Source: Fonticella tunisiensis
GTDB taxonomy: Bacteria; Bacillota; Clostridia; Clostridiales; Caloramatoraceae
NCBI RefSeq assembly: GCF_004364155.1
Contig: NZ_SOAZ01000024.1
Location: 1-50,195, forward strand
DNA length: 50,195 nucleotides
Direction of reading: 5' to 3'
Part shown: piece after piece, positions 32,552 to 41,755 of the stretch
Layout: the number at the start of each line of letters is the position of its first letter
How positions within the stretch are numbered: the first letter of the stretch is position 1
Position numbers and translations under genes: made by a program
The notes under the pieces: generated by a model
The model's input: only the letters and a program-made list of their open reading frames with translations
What the model was told of the DNA's origin: nothing
Database searches by the model: none

Positions 32552-33946
32552 TTAATTATCATCCTTATCAATTGTAATTTCAAGATTTAAATCTTTAAGC
32601 AAGCTTTCCATTGATAAATCATCCTTTAGTCCCTCTGTACTTTCCTTTATAAACATTATTTTAATTGTCTGAAGAATTAACATTATATCAAGGAATATTG
32701 AGTATTTTTTTATATATAGGATATCATATTTTACTTTATCTTCAGCCGTCGTATTATATTTCCCCAGTACCTGTGCAAGCCCTGTTAACCCTGCCTTCAC
32801 AAGTGTTCTATACTTATAGTCAGGAATCTCCTTCTTAAACTGTTCAACAAAAAACGGCCTCTCTGGCCTTGGACCAACAACACTCATATCCCCGACTAAA
32901 ATATTAAAGAGCTGTGGTAGTTCATCAAGCCTTGTAGCCCTTATAAACTTTCCAACCCTTGTTATTCTTGGGTCATTCTCTCCTGCAAGAACCGGACCTG
33001 ACAGCTTTTCAGCATCCTTAACCATAGTCCTGAATTTTATAATATTAAACCTTCTTTCGCCCTCTGTAACACGCTCCTGCTTATAAAATACAGGCGCCCC
33101 ATCCTCAAGCAAAATAAGAATCATAACTATTGCCATAAATGGAAGGGCTATAATTATGCCTATTAAGGAGATTATTATATCCATGAGCCTTTTAATTATT
33201 CTTTCCTCCACGGTTAATCCCATTTTTCTAATTTTTAATACAGGAACATCATCAACCCTGTCCATCTTTGAATTTATAAGCCCGATCTCATACATCCTTG
33301 GAATTATATAAAGGCTTTTTCTCTCATCTATACAGAGCTTAATAATTTCATTTCTTAAATTTGAATCAACATCCTCACATACGAATATAACTTCACTTTT
33401 ATCAATGTAATCCCATAAATTCTTTGATGATGGATCACATATATATTTTATATCATAAATATCGCGCTGCTTCATTATTAGCTTTTTAGCAAGTTTTTCT
33501 GCATATAAATTCCCAATAACAATTGTAGGTTTTCTACCATGCGAAAGTCTTTTGGTCTTCCAAACAACAGCTCTCCAAAGTGATATAAAAAGCATCTGAA
33601 AAATCGTACTTATAATAAGTACACTTCTCGGGTAAGCAAATGCCCTTATAAAGAAGGTTATTGCCATAGTAACAATAAAAAGGGAAATAATTGTTAAAAA
33701 GGCTGAATAAATCATCTCTCCCAGGGATTGTTTTAATATATCCCCCATCCCAAATACGTACGCAAACAACAAATAAAAAATTACAATAAAGGGAGCCGTT
33801 TGCTCAAAGGCAACATAATTAACCTTAGGTGGATTAAAATTAAACATCACCATATAGGATAGATATATAGCAAAGAGGATTAAAAATATATCCATTAAAA
33901 AAACTCCAATTTCATATAAGCCTGTCACAAAGGTTTCCCGTTTCAT
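32552..33946 (-). CDS. Polyprenyl glycosylphosphotransferase (initiating sugar transferase)
   Basis: The 464-residue protein has four or five N-terminal membrane segments, a CoA-binding-like middle domain and a C-terminal bacterial sugar transferase domain (about 255-455) with KFRTM, DELPQLFNILVGDMSVVGPRP and GLTGLAQV. It transfers a sugar-1-phosphate to undecaprenyl phosphate, the first step of repeat-unit assembly, like WbaP/EpsL. A promoter at 33958-33986 directly upstream suggests that the transcript from here to 28751 starts at this gene. Confidence 0.92.
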   Translation of the reverse strand: MKRETFVTGLYEIGVFLMDIFLILFAIYLSYMVMFNFNPPKVNYVAFEQTAPFIVIFYLLFAYVFGMGDILKQSLGEMIYSAFLTIISLFIVTMAITFFIRAFAYPRSVLIISTIFQMLFISLWRAVVWKTKRLSHGRKPTIVIGNLYAEKLAKKLIMKQRDIYDIKYICDPSSKNLWDYIDKSEVIFVCEDVDSNLRNEIIKLCIDERKSLYIIPRMYEIGLINSKMDRVDDVPVLKIRKMGLTVEERIIKRLMDIIISLIGIIIALPFMAIVMILILLEDGAPVFYKQERVTEGERRFNIIKFRTMVKDAEKLSGPVLAGENDPRITRVGKFIRATRLDELPQLFNILVGDMSVVGPRPERPFFVEQFKKEIPDYKYRTLVKAGLTGLAQVLGKYNTTAEDKVKYDILYIKKYSIFLDIMLILQTIKIMFIKESTEGLKDDLSMESLLKDLNLEITIDKDDN

Positions 33947-33957
33947 AAAAACACCTC

Positions 33958-33986
33958 ATTGTATAACTATAAATATTTTTTCGCAA
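33958..33986 (-). promoter_or_regulatory. Promoter before the initiating sugar transferase
   Basis: On the minus strand TTGCGA at 33981-33986, a 17-base spacer and TACAAT at 33958-33963 precede the start codon with a very short leader. The -10 box lies only about 12 bases before the ATG, so the mRNA could be nearly leaderless, or this may be a chance match. Confidence 0.45.
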
Positions 33987-34036
33987 TCTATATATATATT
34001 TTATCACATGAAGTTCTTAAAAAATATTTGACTGAG

Positions 34037-35152
34037 TTATTTCTGTACAAACCTGCTGTATATATTCTCAAGCCTTTCAATATATCTGTTTATATTATAA
34101 TTTTCATATAAAAAACTATATGCATTTTCAGCCATTTGCCTTGAAAGCTCCGGCTTTTCATAAACCGTAAGCATTGCTTCCGCTAATGCCTCCTCTGTTC
34201 TTTCTTCAAGTATAAGACCATTATAACCATCCTTCATAAGATCCTTAAGTCCTGCAACAGGTGTTGAAATAACTGTTTTTTTCATTGCCATAGCCTCTAA
34301 AACAGCAATTGGCAGGCCTTCAGTTATGGAAGGCAATATAAAACAATCAAAAATATTCATGTAGTCGTAAACATTTTTCTGATAACCGGTAAATATTACT
34401 TTATCTGAAATACCATATCCCCTTACCTTTTCCTCAAGCTTTTGCCTTTCCGGACCATCCCCGACAATCAGAAGAACTGTATTTTCCTTTTTCTTTTGAA
34501 CGATATTGAAGCTGTCTATCATTAAATCAGCTCCCTTTATTTCAATAAGCCTTCCTAAAAAGCCATAAATAAATTTGTTCCTGTCTATACCAAGCCGTTC
34601 TTTAAAATTAACCCTGTCCTGTAATTTAGCTTTCTCCAACTCATTAAAATTAAAGGCATTATTAAGGGTTATTATGCTCTCCGGATTTATGGTATTGTTA
34701 TGAGTCAAATAATAGCTCCTTGCCATTTCAGATACGGCTATGGACAAGCTATACTTTTTTCTAAAGTATCTATCCATTAGCTTAAGAGGAGAGGGCTTTT
34801 GCATCCAGTAATAACTTGCATGCATATGTGATATTACTGGAATTTTAAATCTCTTTGAGGCCAAATACCCTGAAATAGATGCCTTAATGTCATGCCCATG
34901 AACAATATCTATATTTTTATCCTTGATTAAATTTTTTAATCTCCTAATCTCAATTGGGTTAAGCTTGCTTATATCTATAATATGGGCTTCTATTTCATTA
35001 TTCATATAATACCCCTTTAGTTCTTCGCCGGCACACACTACCACAGGCTCAAACCTGTCCCTATTTAAGTTTGTGCATATATCAAGTACAACCTTTTCTG
35101 CCCCACTAAGAGTTCCAGTTGCAACAATATGCAAAACCTTTATTTTATCCAT
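34037..35152 (-). CDS. Glycosyltransferase, family 4
   Basis: The 371-residue GT-B enzyme begins DKIKVLHIVATGTLSGAEKV and has LPSITEGLPIAVLEAMAMK and VAGLKDLMKDGYNGL, typical of GT4. The ATG at 35152 is preferred because GGGAGATG precedes it at normal distance. It lies 20 bases after the first licD-type gene and is the last gene of the unit that begins with the flippase gene. The sugar is unknown. Confidence 0.86.
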   Translation of the reverse strand: MDKIKVLHIVATGTLSGAEKVVLDICTNLNRDRFEPVVVCAGEELKGYYMNNEIEAHIIDISKLNPIEIRRLKNLIKDKNIDIVHGHDIKASISGYLASKRFKIPVISHMHASYYWMQKPSPLKLMDRYFRKKYSLSIAVSEMARSYYLTHNNTINPESIITLNNAFNFNELEKAKLQDRVNFKERLGIDRNKFIYGFLGRLIEIKGADLMIDSFNIVQKKKENTVLLIVGDGPERQKLEEKVRGYGISDKVIFTGYQKNVYDYMNIFDCFILPSITEGLPIAVLEAMAMKKTVISTPVAGLKDLMKDGYNGLILEERTEEALAEAMLTVYEKPELSRQMAENAYSFLYENYNINRYIERLENIYSRFVQK

Positions 35153-35172
35153 CGTAACATCTCCCATTCCGG

Positions 35173-36084
35173 TTAAAATCCTTCATTCAAACTTGCCTTT
35201 TCTTCCTCAGAAAGTATTGGCTTTAAACCAAGATTATGTGATACCCTATCCTCTTCTGGAGGAAGCTGCATGTAGTCCCCAAACATTATCTTCAAATACT
35301 CATCGTAATTTCCTGGAGCAAAAAACTCACCATCCTCGAATTTGATGGTTGTTAAAGGATACACCACATCCTTTGGCACTTTAAAGTTCCAAAACAAGGC
35401 ATCCGGACTATAAACAAGAAGATTACCCCCTTTATGTGAAAATCTCGATAATATATTATCCCTTTTATTGAATAAATATTTAAAAACCCTCTCCCTTCCC
35501 ATAAGAGTTATGGGAAATCCAAGAACCTTTAATCCCAACTTGGCAAAATTTCTCGTAAGCGTCTTTGTATTTGTAACCTTCTCAAAGGGTTCATTTATTA
35601 AGGTCATCGTTCTATAAATATTTTTAAAGTTTCTCTTAATCTTAACATATTCATCGTAATCACCTGAAAAGTCATCCACAGGAAATATATCAATAAACAT
35701 GCCGCGATGATATTTTCCGGGTTTATATTCAACAATCATGCTGTTTCTATCTCTTATCTTAATCCAGGGCATGTCGTAGTAAAGGTCAGTTTTATAATAT
35801 TGAAAAAACAAATCCTTAGGAAGCTCCTCTTTCCCTATCTCAATAAACCTGTTATAATCATCCCTGTGCATTACAATATCCACATCATCATCCCAGGGTA
35901 TAAATCCTCCATGCCTTACAGCTCCAAGCAAAGTCCCAGCATCCAGCCAGTATTCAATATTATGCTTTCTGCATATATAATCAACTATCTTTAAAATTCT
36001 AAGCATAACAAGCTGGGATTGCCTTAAAACATATTCCCCCTCATGTCTATTGTCTGGAAATTGTTCTAAATCACGCTCTATCAT
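35173..36084 (-). CDS. LicD family phosphotransferase (copy 1)
   Basis: The 303-residue protein carries the LicD signature WLDAGTLLGAVRHGGFIPWD with DDDVDI (about residues 46-70). LicD proteins transfer phosphocholine, and in related families other phospho-groups, from a CDP carrier to glycans such as teichoic acid. It overlaps the second copy by 4 bases, and the two are clear paralogues (shared ILKIVDYICRKHNI run). The nearby licA, eutH-type and licC genes supply a likely donor. Confidence 0.9.
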   Translation of the reverse strand: MIERDLEQFPDNRHEGEYVLRQSQLVMLRILKIVDYICRKHNIEYWLDAGTLLGAVRHGGFIPWDDDVDIVMHRDDYNRFIEIGKEELPKDLFFQYYKTDLYYDMPWIKIRDRNSMIVEYKPGKYHRGMFIDIFPVDDFSGDYDEYVKIKRNFKNIYRTMTLINEPFEKVTNTKTLTRNFAKLGLKVLGFPITLMGRERVFKYLFNKRDNILSRFSHKGGNLLVYSPDALFWNFKVPKDVVYPLTTIKFEDGEFFAPGNYDEYLKIMFGDYMQLPPEEDRVSHNLGLKPILSEEEKASLNEGF

Positions 36085-37031
36085 AAATCAATCTCCCCTT
36101 TATTATAGTAAAATCCCTTGTTTATTTTCCTTACTTCCTCCTCAGGCAATATAGTTTTAATCATCTTGTTGTGATATACCCTTTTGCTTTCCGGAGGCAG
36201 CTGCATATAGTCATCACCAAAAAATACCCTTAAAACATAGTCAACATCGTTAGGCACTAAAAACTCCCCGTCCTCAAACTTCATCGTTTTAAGAGGAAAT
36301 ATCTTCTCCGCTTTAAACACCTTGTCCCAGTTAAGTACATCAGTTCCATACCCATAATTTATTTTTGGATTTTTATCCATTCTCTTGATTCTCTTATCCC
36401 TCGTTTTAAGATTAAGCTTATATATAACATCCTTATTAAATATTGCAAACACAAAGAAAACCATCTTCAGTAATAGCTTTATAGCATTTATAACCGCATT
36501 TTTCCCCTTAAAATACGGCTTTTTCAGTGGAGCATTTATAGCATATACATTTATATATAAAAGCTTGTACAACTTTTCAATAAAAACCCTTCTAAAGGGG
36601 TTGCTTGAGTAGCTGTCATATGGAAATATATCTATATACAGACCCGGATGCTGATTCTCCTGTCCCCAAATAACTATTTTGCTCTTCCTATCCTTTATTT
36701 GCGTCCAGGTATTTCCGGCATACTCTGTCGTATCAAGGTTTTCAACGAAAAGGTCATCCGGCAACTCATCCTTTGCAATACTTAAAAATCTATTGTAATC
36801 CTCCCTTGTCATACCGATATCTATATCATCATCCCAGGGTATAAACCCCCCGTGTCTTACAGCACCAAGCAAAGTTCCGCTTTCAAGCCAGTAACTAATA
36901 TTATGCTTTCTGCATATATAATCAACTATCTTTAAAATTCTAAGAATTATAAGCTGCGCCTGTCTTAGTGTCGGCTCACTTTCATACTCTCTTCTTCTGT
37001 CTGGAAATATCTCGCTTAAATTTTTTTTCAT
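36081..37031 (-). CDS. LicD family phosphotransferase (copy 2)
   Basis: This 316-residue LicD protein has WLESGTLLGAVRHGGFIPWD and DDDIDI at about 48-72. It is a paralogue of the downstream copy, with a longer, more hydrophobic middle (about 180-205, including LLLKMVFFVFAIF). Two LicD proteins in pneumococcus (LicD1, LicD2) act on different sugars of one repeat unit, and a similar division of labour is possible here. It overlaps the flippase gene upstream by 4 bases. Confidence 0.9.
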   Translation of the reverse strand: MKKNLSEIFPDRRREYESEPTLRQAQLIILRILKIVDYICRKHNISYWLESGTLLGAVRHGGFIPWDDDIDIGMTREDYNRFLSIAKDELPDDLFVENLDTTEYAGNTWTQIKDRKSKIVIWGQENQHPGLYIDIFPYDSYSSNPFRRVFIEKLYKLLYINVYAINAPLKKPYFKGKNAVINAIKLLLKMVFFVFAIFNKDVIYKLNLKTRDKRIKRMDKNPKINYGYGTDVLNWDKVFKAEKIFPLKTMKFEDGEFLVPNDVDYVLRVFFGDDYMQLPPESKRVYHNKMIKTILPEEEVRKINKGFYYNKGEIDL

Positions 37032-38578
37032 ATTCTTCCCCCCATAATTTTTTTCTTAACCTTTTCATAAACAGTATTAAACTCATTTACCCTTAAAAAT
37101 TTAAGCTCAGCTGCATATATAACCAAACCTGCGAATGAAGATAAGATAAATCCTGTTAAAACCCCGCTGAACCCTGTTATCCTGATAGATATAATAGAAT
37201 ATATAAAATATACACATATGCCCATTATTATCGATGACAACACTATCTTACCTGTTGTAATCAAAATTTCCCTTCCATTTATGCCTCCAATTCTATTCCT
37301 TAAGCTTCTTAAAAGCAGGAAGGTAGTTACAATGGCTGCAATGGAAGTAGCCAGGGCAAGGCCACCTAATCCCATGAATCTTACTAAAGTGAAATTGAGT
37401 ATTATGTTGATGCCTATTCCTATCAAACCATTTATTGTAGAAGTTTTAGTATCCTTAAGAGCATATAAACCTCTGTTAAAAACGTCCCTAACACCATAAA
37501 AGGGTATTCCTATAGAGAAAAATATAAGAGCCGTGGAGGTCATCATAACTGCTCTGTCATCAAATACACCATGCTTAAAGAGTATAGTAACTACGGGTAT
37601 GCTCAAAATGATAAGCCCGGCAGTACAAGGTATCATTATAAGGTTAATATTGTTTACTGCCCTAGTAATATATAGCTTAAACTCATCGAAGTTTTTATTA
37701 CTCCCTTCCCTTGAAAGTGCAGGATAAACTACTGTAACCACGGCCGTTGCAAAGGTGACGTATACCACGTCGGTAATTCTGCTTGCAAAGTTTAGGGCTG
37801 CAATACTTCCATCCGGGAGCCCTGACCCTATAGTCTTATCTATAATTGCATTTAATTGATTTGCACCTGCTCCAACTATTACGGGTAGAATAAGCATGAT
37901 AATCCTGTTAACCCTTTTGTCCTTCAAATTTATTATCCATTTAAACCTGTAACCATGCTTAAACATCCAAGGTAGTTGAACAACAACCTTTAAAACGTTA
38001 CCAATTACAGTTGCAATGGTAAGGCCTACTACTCCTCCCCTGGCTCCGAGTAATATGTATATAATAATTGGAAAGTTAAGCATAATTCCCACAAAGGCAG
38101 GGGCTAAAAAATCATCAAAGGTCTGTAGAAGTGCAGTATAGCCCGCTGTTAAACTCATAAAAACAAGATTTAATATGCTTATTTTAACTAAAACAACAGT
38201 CAGCTCATACTTTTCCCCCGTAAACTTTGGCGCTATAACACTAACTAATTGAGGGGCAAAAATCCATCCAAGCACAGAAAATATTAATGAAATGATAACA
38301 ATTAAATTCATAATGTTGTTGAAAAACTGAAACATATCCTCTTTACCCCTGCTATTATAACTCTCGCTTAATATGGGTATAAAGGTAGTGGTAATTGCAA
38401 GGCTGAGAATGGCAAATAAAATCTCGGGTATAGATATAGCCATATTATAGGCATCGGTTTGATATGTTGCGCCAAAGGAACTGGCGATTAAGGTATCTCT
38501 AAGAAAACCTACAGCTTTACTTATAAATGTTACTACCATTATCAAGGTTGCTGCCTTAGCTAGTTTTGCCTTACTCAT
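37028..38578 (-). CDS. MurJ-like flippase of the polysaccharide locus
   Basis: This 516-residue MOP-superfamily protein has about 14 membrane segments and the MurJ-like opening ATLIMVVTFISKAVGFLRD. It resembles MurJ more than Wzx, yet it sits in the glycan locus, overlapping licD, so it probably exports the lipid-linked repeat unit or a decorated precursor. The ATG at 38578 has GGAGGAG upstream; the longer frame begins at a TTG. It is a distinct paralogue of the protein at 22147-23721. Confidence 0.82.
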   Translation of the reverse strand: MSKAKLAKAATLIMVVTFISKAVGFLRDTLIASSFGATYQTDAYNMAISIPEILFAILSLAITTTFIPILSESYNSRGKEDMFQFFNNIMNLIVIISLIFSVLGWIFAPQLVSVIAPKFTGEKYELTVVLVKISILNLVFMSLTAGYTALLQTFDDFLAPAFVGIMLNFPIIIYILLGARGGVVGLTIATVIGNVLKVVVQLPWMFKHGYRFKWIINLKDKRVNRIIMLILPVIVGAGANQLNAIIDKTIGSGLPDGSIAALNFASRITDVVYVTFATAVVTVVYPALSREGSNKNFDEFKLYITRAVNNINLIMIPCTAGLIILSIPVVTILFKHGVFDDRAVMMTSTALIFFSIGIPFYGVRDVFNRGLYALKDTKTSTINGLIGIGINIILNFTLVRFMGLGGLALATSIAAIVTTFLLLRSLRNRIGGINGREILITTGKIVLSSIIMGICVYFIYSIISIRITGFSGVLTGFILSSFAGLVIYAAELKFLRVNEFNTVYEKVKKKIMGGRI

Positions 38579-38635
38579 AGTCTCCTCCAAACATTAAAAC
38601 GTAAAAATCACCTACTATTATACATCAATTATATA

Positions 38636-38660
38636 CAAAAACCACTATTAAAAATAGTGG
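38636..38660 (-). terminator. Terminator of the GT4 gene at 38703
   Basis: A perfect 8-bp stem CCACTATT/AATAGTGG is followed on the minus strand by TTTTTG, about 40 bases after the stop codon. Confidence 0.8.
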
Positions 38661-38702
38661 TGTCAAATCAACAACAATTTTCATTAATATGTTTATGGTA
38701 CT

Positions 38703-39803
38703 TTATTTGAACCTACAAACATCCTCAAACACCTTATAATACTCCTCCGATATATTTTCCCAATCAAACAATTTCACTGCCCTTTCATATCCCTTTATAT
38801 TAATTGTCTCCTTATTTTCCAGGCAGGATATTATTAAGTTTCCCAAATCATCCTTTTCCCTGTCATATAGATATATTTCGTCCTTTTCAAAATACTGTGC
38901 GATGGGCAGGTGTTTAGATATTAAAATCTTTCTTTTATGAAGCAGTGCTTCTACAATGGACATACCAAAGGTTTCAAACTCGCTGATCTGTACATACAAA
39001 TCGCACTGATTATAGATATTACTCATTTGATTTGGATTCACAAGTCCTATAAACTTTATATTGGAGTAATTTTTATATTTATTAATTATGTAATTTGCAT
39101 ATTCAGTGTCGTTCTCCCCAGCTATTAATAGATAGGCCTTCCTGTATAAATTGCTATTGTTAATAAATCCCTCTATAAGTTCCTCAATATTTTTTATTTT
39201 CCTGATGCCTGCAGTAAATATTATTTTATTCTCGCTGTTTAGGCCATAGAAGTTTCTTATATCTATCTCTTCTCTTACAGGTATAACAGAAACACCATTA
39301 TTTATAATCTCTATTTTTTCTTTTTTCAAATTAGGATGATATTTCAAGAGCTCATCTCTCAGGGCATGGGATATGACAATTATTCTGTCGCACCAGCTTA
39401 AAAAAAAGCCCTCAAGCATGCCATGGTAAAATTTAAAGGATTTGTTTATTTGTGCTTCCTTCTTAACTATACCATGAACCGTATATGTAAGCTTAAAGCG
39501 ATATTTAAATTTAAGGTATATTAAGTATAAGGCTATTGAGGTATGATATCTTGCGAAATAGACAACATCAATCTCCTTCGATTTTATAAAACTCTCTATA
39601 CCTTTAACAGGTCCCTTGACCTCCATGTCATTAATAATAACAACCCTTGTTGGATCTTCAGGCACTTCATCCTCATATATTCCATAATAATAGACATTAT
39701 CATGTTTTTTTATTATATTATTGTACAAAAAATTGGAAACCTTTTGAGGACCCGATATTATTTCATCTTCATTTTTTCTCACACCTATAAAAAGTACATT
39801 CAT
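38703..39803 (-). CDS. Glycosyltransferase, family 4
   Basis: The 366-residue enzyme of GT-B type has FTAGIRKIKNIEELIEGF in the hinge and QISEFETFGMSIVEALLHKR in the donor-binding region. It is more A/T-rich in codon use than neighbouring GT4 genes, with many Ile, Asn, Tyr and Lys, which may mean a different origin. It stands as a single-gene unit between a promoter (39837-39865) and a terminator (38636-38660), unlike the other GT genes. Confidence 0.85.
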   Translation of the reverse strand: MNVLFIGVRKNEDEIISGPQKVSNFLYNNIIKKHDNVYYYGIYEDEVPEDPTRVVIINDMEVKGPVKGIESFIKSKEIDVVYFARYHTSIALYLIYLKFKYRFKLTYTVHGIVKKEAQINKSFKFYHGMLEGFFLSWCDRIIVISHALRDELLKYHPNLKKEKIEIINNGVSVIPVREEIDIRNFYGLNSENKIIFTAGIRKIKNIEELIEGFINNSNLYRKAYLLIAGENDTEYANYIINKYKNYSNIKFIGLVNPNQMSNIYNQCDLYVQISEFETFGMSIVEALLHKRKILISKHLPIAQYFEKDEIYLYDREKDDLGNLIISCLENKETINIKGYERAVKLFDWENISEEYYKVFEDVCRFK

Positions 39804-39836
39804 AAGTAATTCCTCTTCTCCACACTATATATAAAA

Positions 39837-39865
39837 ATTATAATATTATATGAAATATTTGTCTA
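39837..39865 (-). promoter_or_regulatory. Promoter of the GT4 gene at 38703
   Basis: On the minus strand TAGACA at 39860-39865, a 17-base spacer and TATAAT at 39837-39842 lie about 35 bases before the start. A second TATAAT 8 bases upstream gives an alternative -10 box. Confidence 0.6.
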
Positions 39866-39880
39866 TTAATAGGTTTTAAT

Positions 39881-39906
39881 GAAAAAGACAGGAAAAACCT
39901 GCCTTT
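39881..39906 (-). terminator. Terminator of the second polymerase gene
   Basis: On the minus strand a 9-bp stem with one G-U pair (AAAGGCAGG with CCTGTCTTT) is followed by TTC and further T-rich sequence, just after the gene ending at 39913. Confidence 0.75.
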
Positions 39907-39912
39907 AACGAT

Positions 39913-41259
39913 TTAGTCTATATTCCTATATAAATATTGTGAACCATATGCTATGGTTATAAGTGTCACTAGCTGAATAAAACCTATCTCCCCCAGGTAA
40001 ACCTCTTCCATCTGCATATAAAGGAATATGGAAGTAAAGAGTGTAATTATATTAAAATATTTCATATTTAGTTTTCTATTCCTAAACATTTTTATTAGAA
40101 GGGTTAAAGGAACATATGAAAATACGGCTATAAAAATTATCACGCCCGCCAAGCCATTTGAAGCAAAATATCTAAAGAGTGTATTATGATAACTTATTCT
40201 CTCAGCGCCCTTACTCCTGGAGCTTATGACCTTTTCCACATCTATTTTATTAACGATATTATATTGAAGACCATCTCCCACTAAAACATATCTCTTATAA
40301 TCCCTTATAACCGCTAGCCATATAAATTGTCTTTGATTAACGCCCTTTTCATTCTTTTCAGCCAGCATATCGGCTGCCGATCTTGTACTTTTATTATTTC
40401 CAGGCAAGTTAAGTTCGTTTCTATAGCCAGGCAACATTATGATACCCATCATAACCAGATTTGAAATTAATATTGCCGCCAGGGTTCTTTTATTAAATAG
40501 CAATTTAAATTGCTTTGTATTAAAAATAATAAAAGCAACCAAGTTTAGAAAAACATATACCGCAGCTGAAACTATGCTAGTTCTTGCAACAGTTAAATAA
40601 AGCATATATGCCTGAAGGACTAAACCAAATATAATGAATCCTTTTCCATTCTTTTTATCCCTAAGAATAAGATAATATATCCCTGCTATTATGGATAAAA
40701 ACAAATAGGTTCCATGCCCATTTACATTACCATACATCGAAGCCGGATTATAGGCAGGCCAGTCTGATATGGTAACTCCAAGTATAGTATTGTTTAATGT
40801 GATAAACTGGTTAAGCCCTATAACTGAATGGAATATTCCTAGTAAAAATACATACTTACATATCTTATATACAAGCTGCCCTCGGCTTTCTTCCTCTAAA
40901 CTAGCCAGGTATATCCTTAACATCAATAAATATATACCAACGATAAACCACATTTTAAAAATATAAAGCAGAGTGGACTTCCCGCCCCCATTTATTAAAT
41001 AGGTAAAAGCTGTCCATAATAAATATGCTGCCACAACAAAATTGAATTTACTTCTAAAAAGCCCGTCTATAACAGCCTTAAAACCACATCTTGCTATAAT
41101 TAAACAAAAAATCACCATGGATAGAAGTATAAAAACACCCCAAAATAAATTCATTCCAATATAGTCAAGAGTATACCACCCCGTTACAGATGAGAATAGT
41201 AAGGCTACAATTAATAAGGCATCTATTATTTTATGATTAATACTACTTAATTTTTTCAA
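39913..41259 (-). CDS. O-antigen ligase/polymerase family protein (second copy)
   Basis: The 448-residue membrane protein has about 10-12 hydrophobic segments and a large exterior loop containing NEKGVNQRQFIWLAVIRDYK and a following YVLVGDGLQYN, then SYHNTLFRYFASNGLAGV, the family pattern. The start is TTG at 41259, with GGGGGAG upstream. It is a single-gene unit. With the polymerase at 30082 it means that two such proteins serve the locus. Confidence 0.8.
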   Translation of the reverse strand: MKKLSSINHKIIDALLIVALLFSSVTGWYTLDYIGMNLFWGVFILLSMVIFCLIIARCGFKAVIDGLFRSKFNFVVAAYLLWTAFTYLINGGGKSTLLYIFKMWFIVGIYLLMLRIYLASLEEESRGQLVYKICKYVFLLGIFHSVIGLNQFITLNNTILGVTISDWPAYNPASMYGNVNGHGTYLFLSIIAGIYYLILRDKKNGKGFIIFGLVLQAYMLYLTVARTSIVSAAVYVFLNLVAFIIFNTKQFKLLFNKRTLAAILISNLVMMGIIMLPGYRNELNLPGNNKSTRSAADMLAEKNEKGVNQRQFIWLAVIRDYKRYVLVGDGLQYNIVNKIDVEKVISSRSKGAERISYHNTLFRYFASNGLAGVIIFIAVFSYVPLTLLIKMFRNRKLNMKYFNIITLFTSIFLYMQMEEVYLGEIGFIQLVTLITIAYGSQYLYRNID

Positions 41260-41424
41260 CTACTCTCCCCCTTGCTGAAAATAAATTAAATACCAATGCT
41301 ATTTTACTCGATAATAGTTTAAAAGTAAATCTATCAAGTATTTATTAGACAATATTTTAACTCATTTTACTCAATTAATACCTCATTGCTTGAGTAAACA
41401 AAGATCTATTCCTTAACCCTATGT

Positions 41425-41455
41425 ATAATAAAATAGGGCTTTAAAACCCTATTTT
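41425..41455 (-). terminator. Terminator left by the lcp remnant
   Basis: A 9-bp stem AAAATAGGG/CCCTATTTT overlaps the remnant's stop codon, in the same arrangement as the terminator of the intact lcp gene (48962-48986). It may now end the licC transcript. Confidence 0.7.
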
Positions 41456-41640
41456 GTACCATAAATAAACTCATGGAGTTTATCCTTATTTACCTCTAAG
41501 TTTGGAACTAAAACTGCCATTCCGTTTATATTCTGGCTTGAAAATAAACCATCCACTGATAGTCTAAACTAGCCAATCTGCTTGTATTAAACTTGGATAC
41601 ATCTCCAACCTTATCAATTGCTTACTCCTTTCAAAAATGC
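41449..41640 (-). pseudogene. 3' remnant of an LCP (LytR-CpsA-Psr) family gene
   Basis: Reading the minus strand in two frames gives SKFNTSR and then NINGMAVLVPNLEVNKDKL with HEFIYGTK and a stop. This matches the last about 50 residues of the intact LCP protein at 48986-49969 (AAKFNTSS, NINGMAVLVPDIEANKDKL, HEFIYGEK). One base is missing relative to the intact gene soon after SKFNTS, which shifts the frame and creates an early stop. The two DNA copies are clearly related but far from identical, so this is an old paralogue remnant. Nothing of the catalytic domain remains. The rest of 41641-41755 and 41260-41424 shows no gene. Confidence 0.8.
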
Positions 41641-41755
41641 ATGGCTATTATTCCCATATTTACCGATTACACATGCATAAAAAGAGCATACACAGATCTG
41701 ATTTATAAAAATCTATATATGCTCCCAAGGGACGATAAAACATCCTTTAGCTTTT

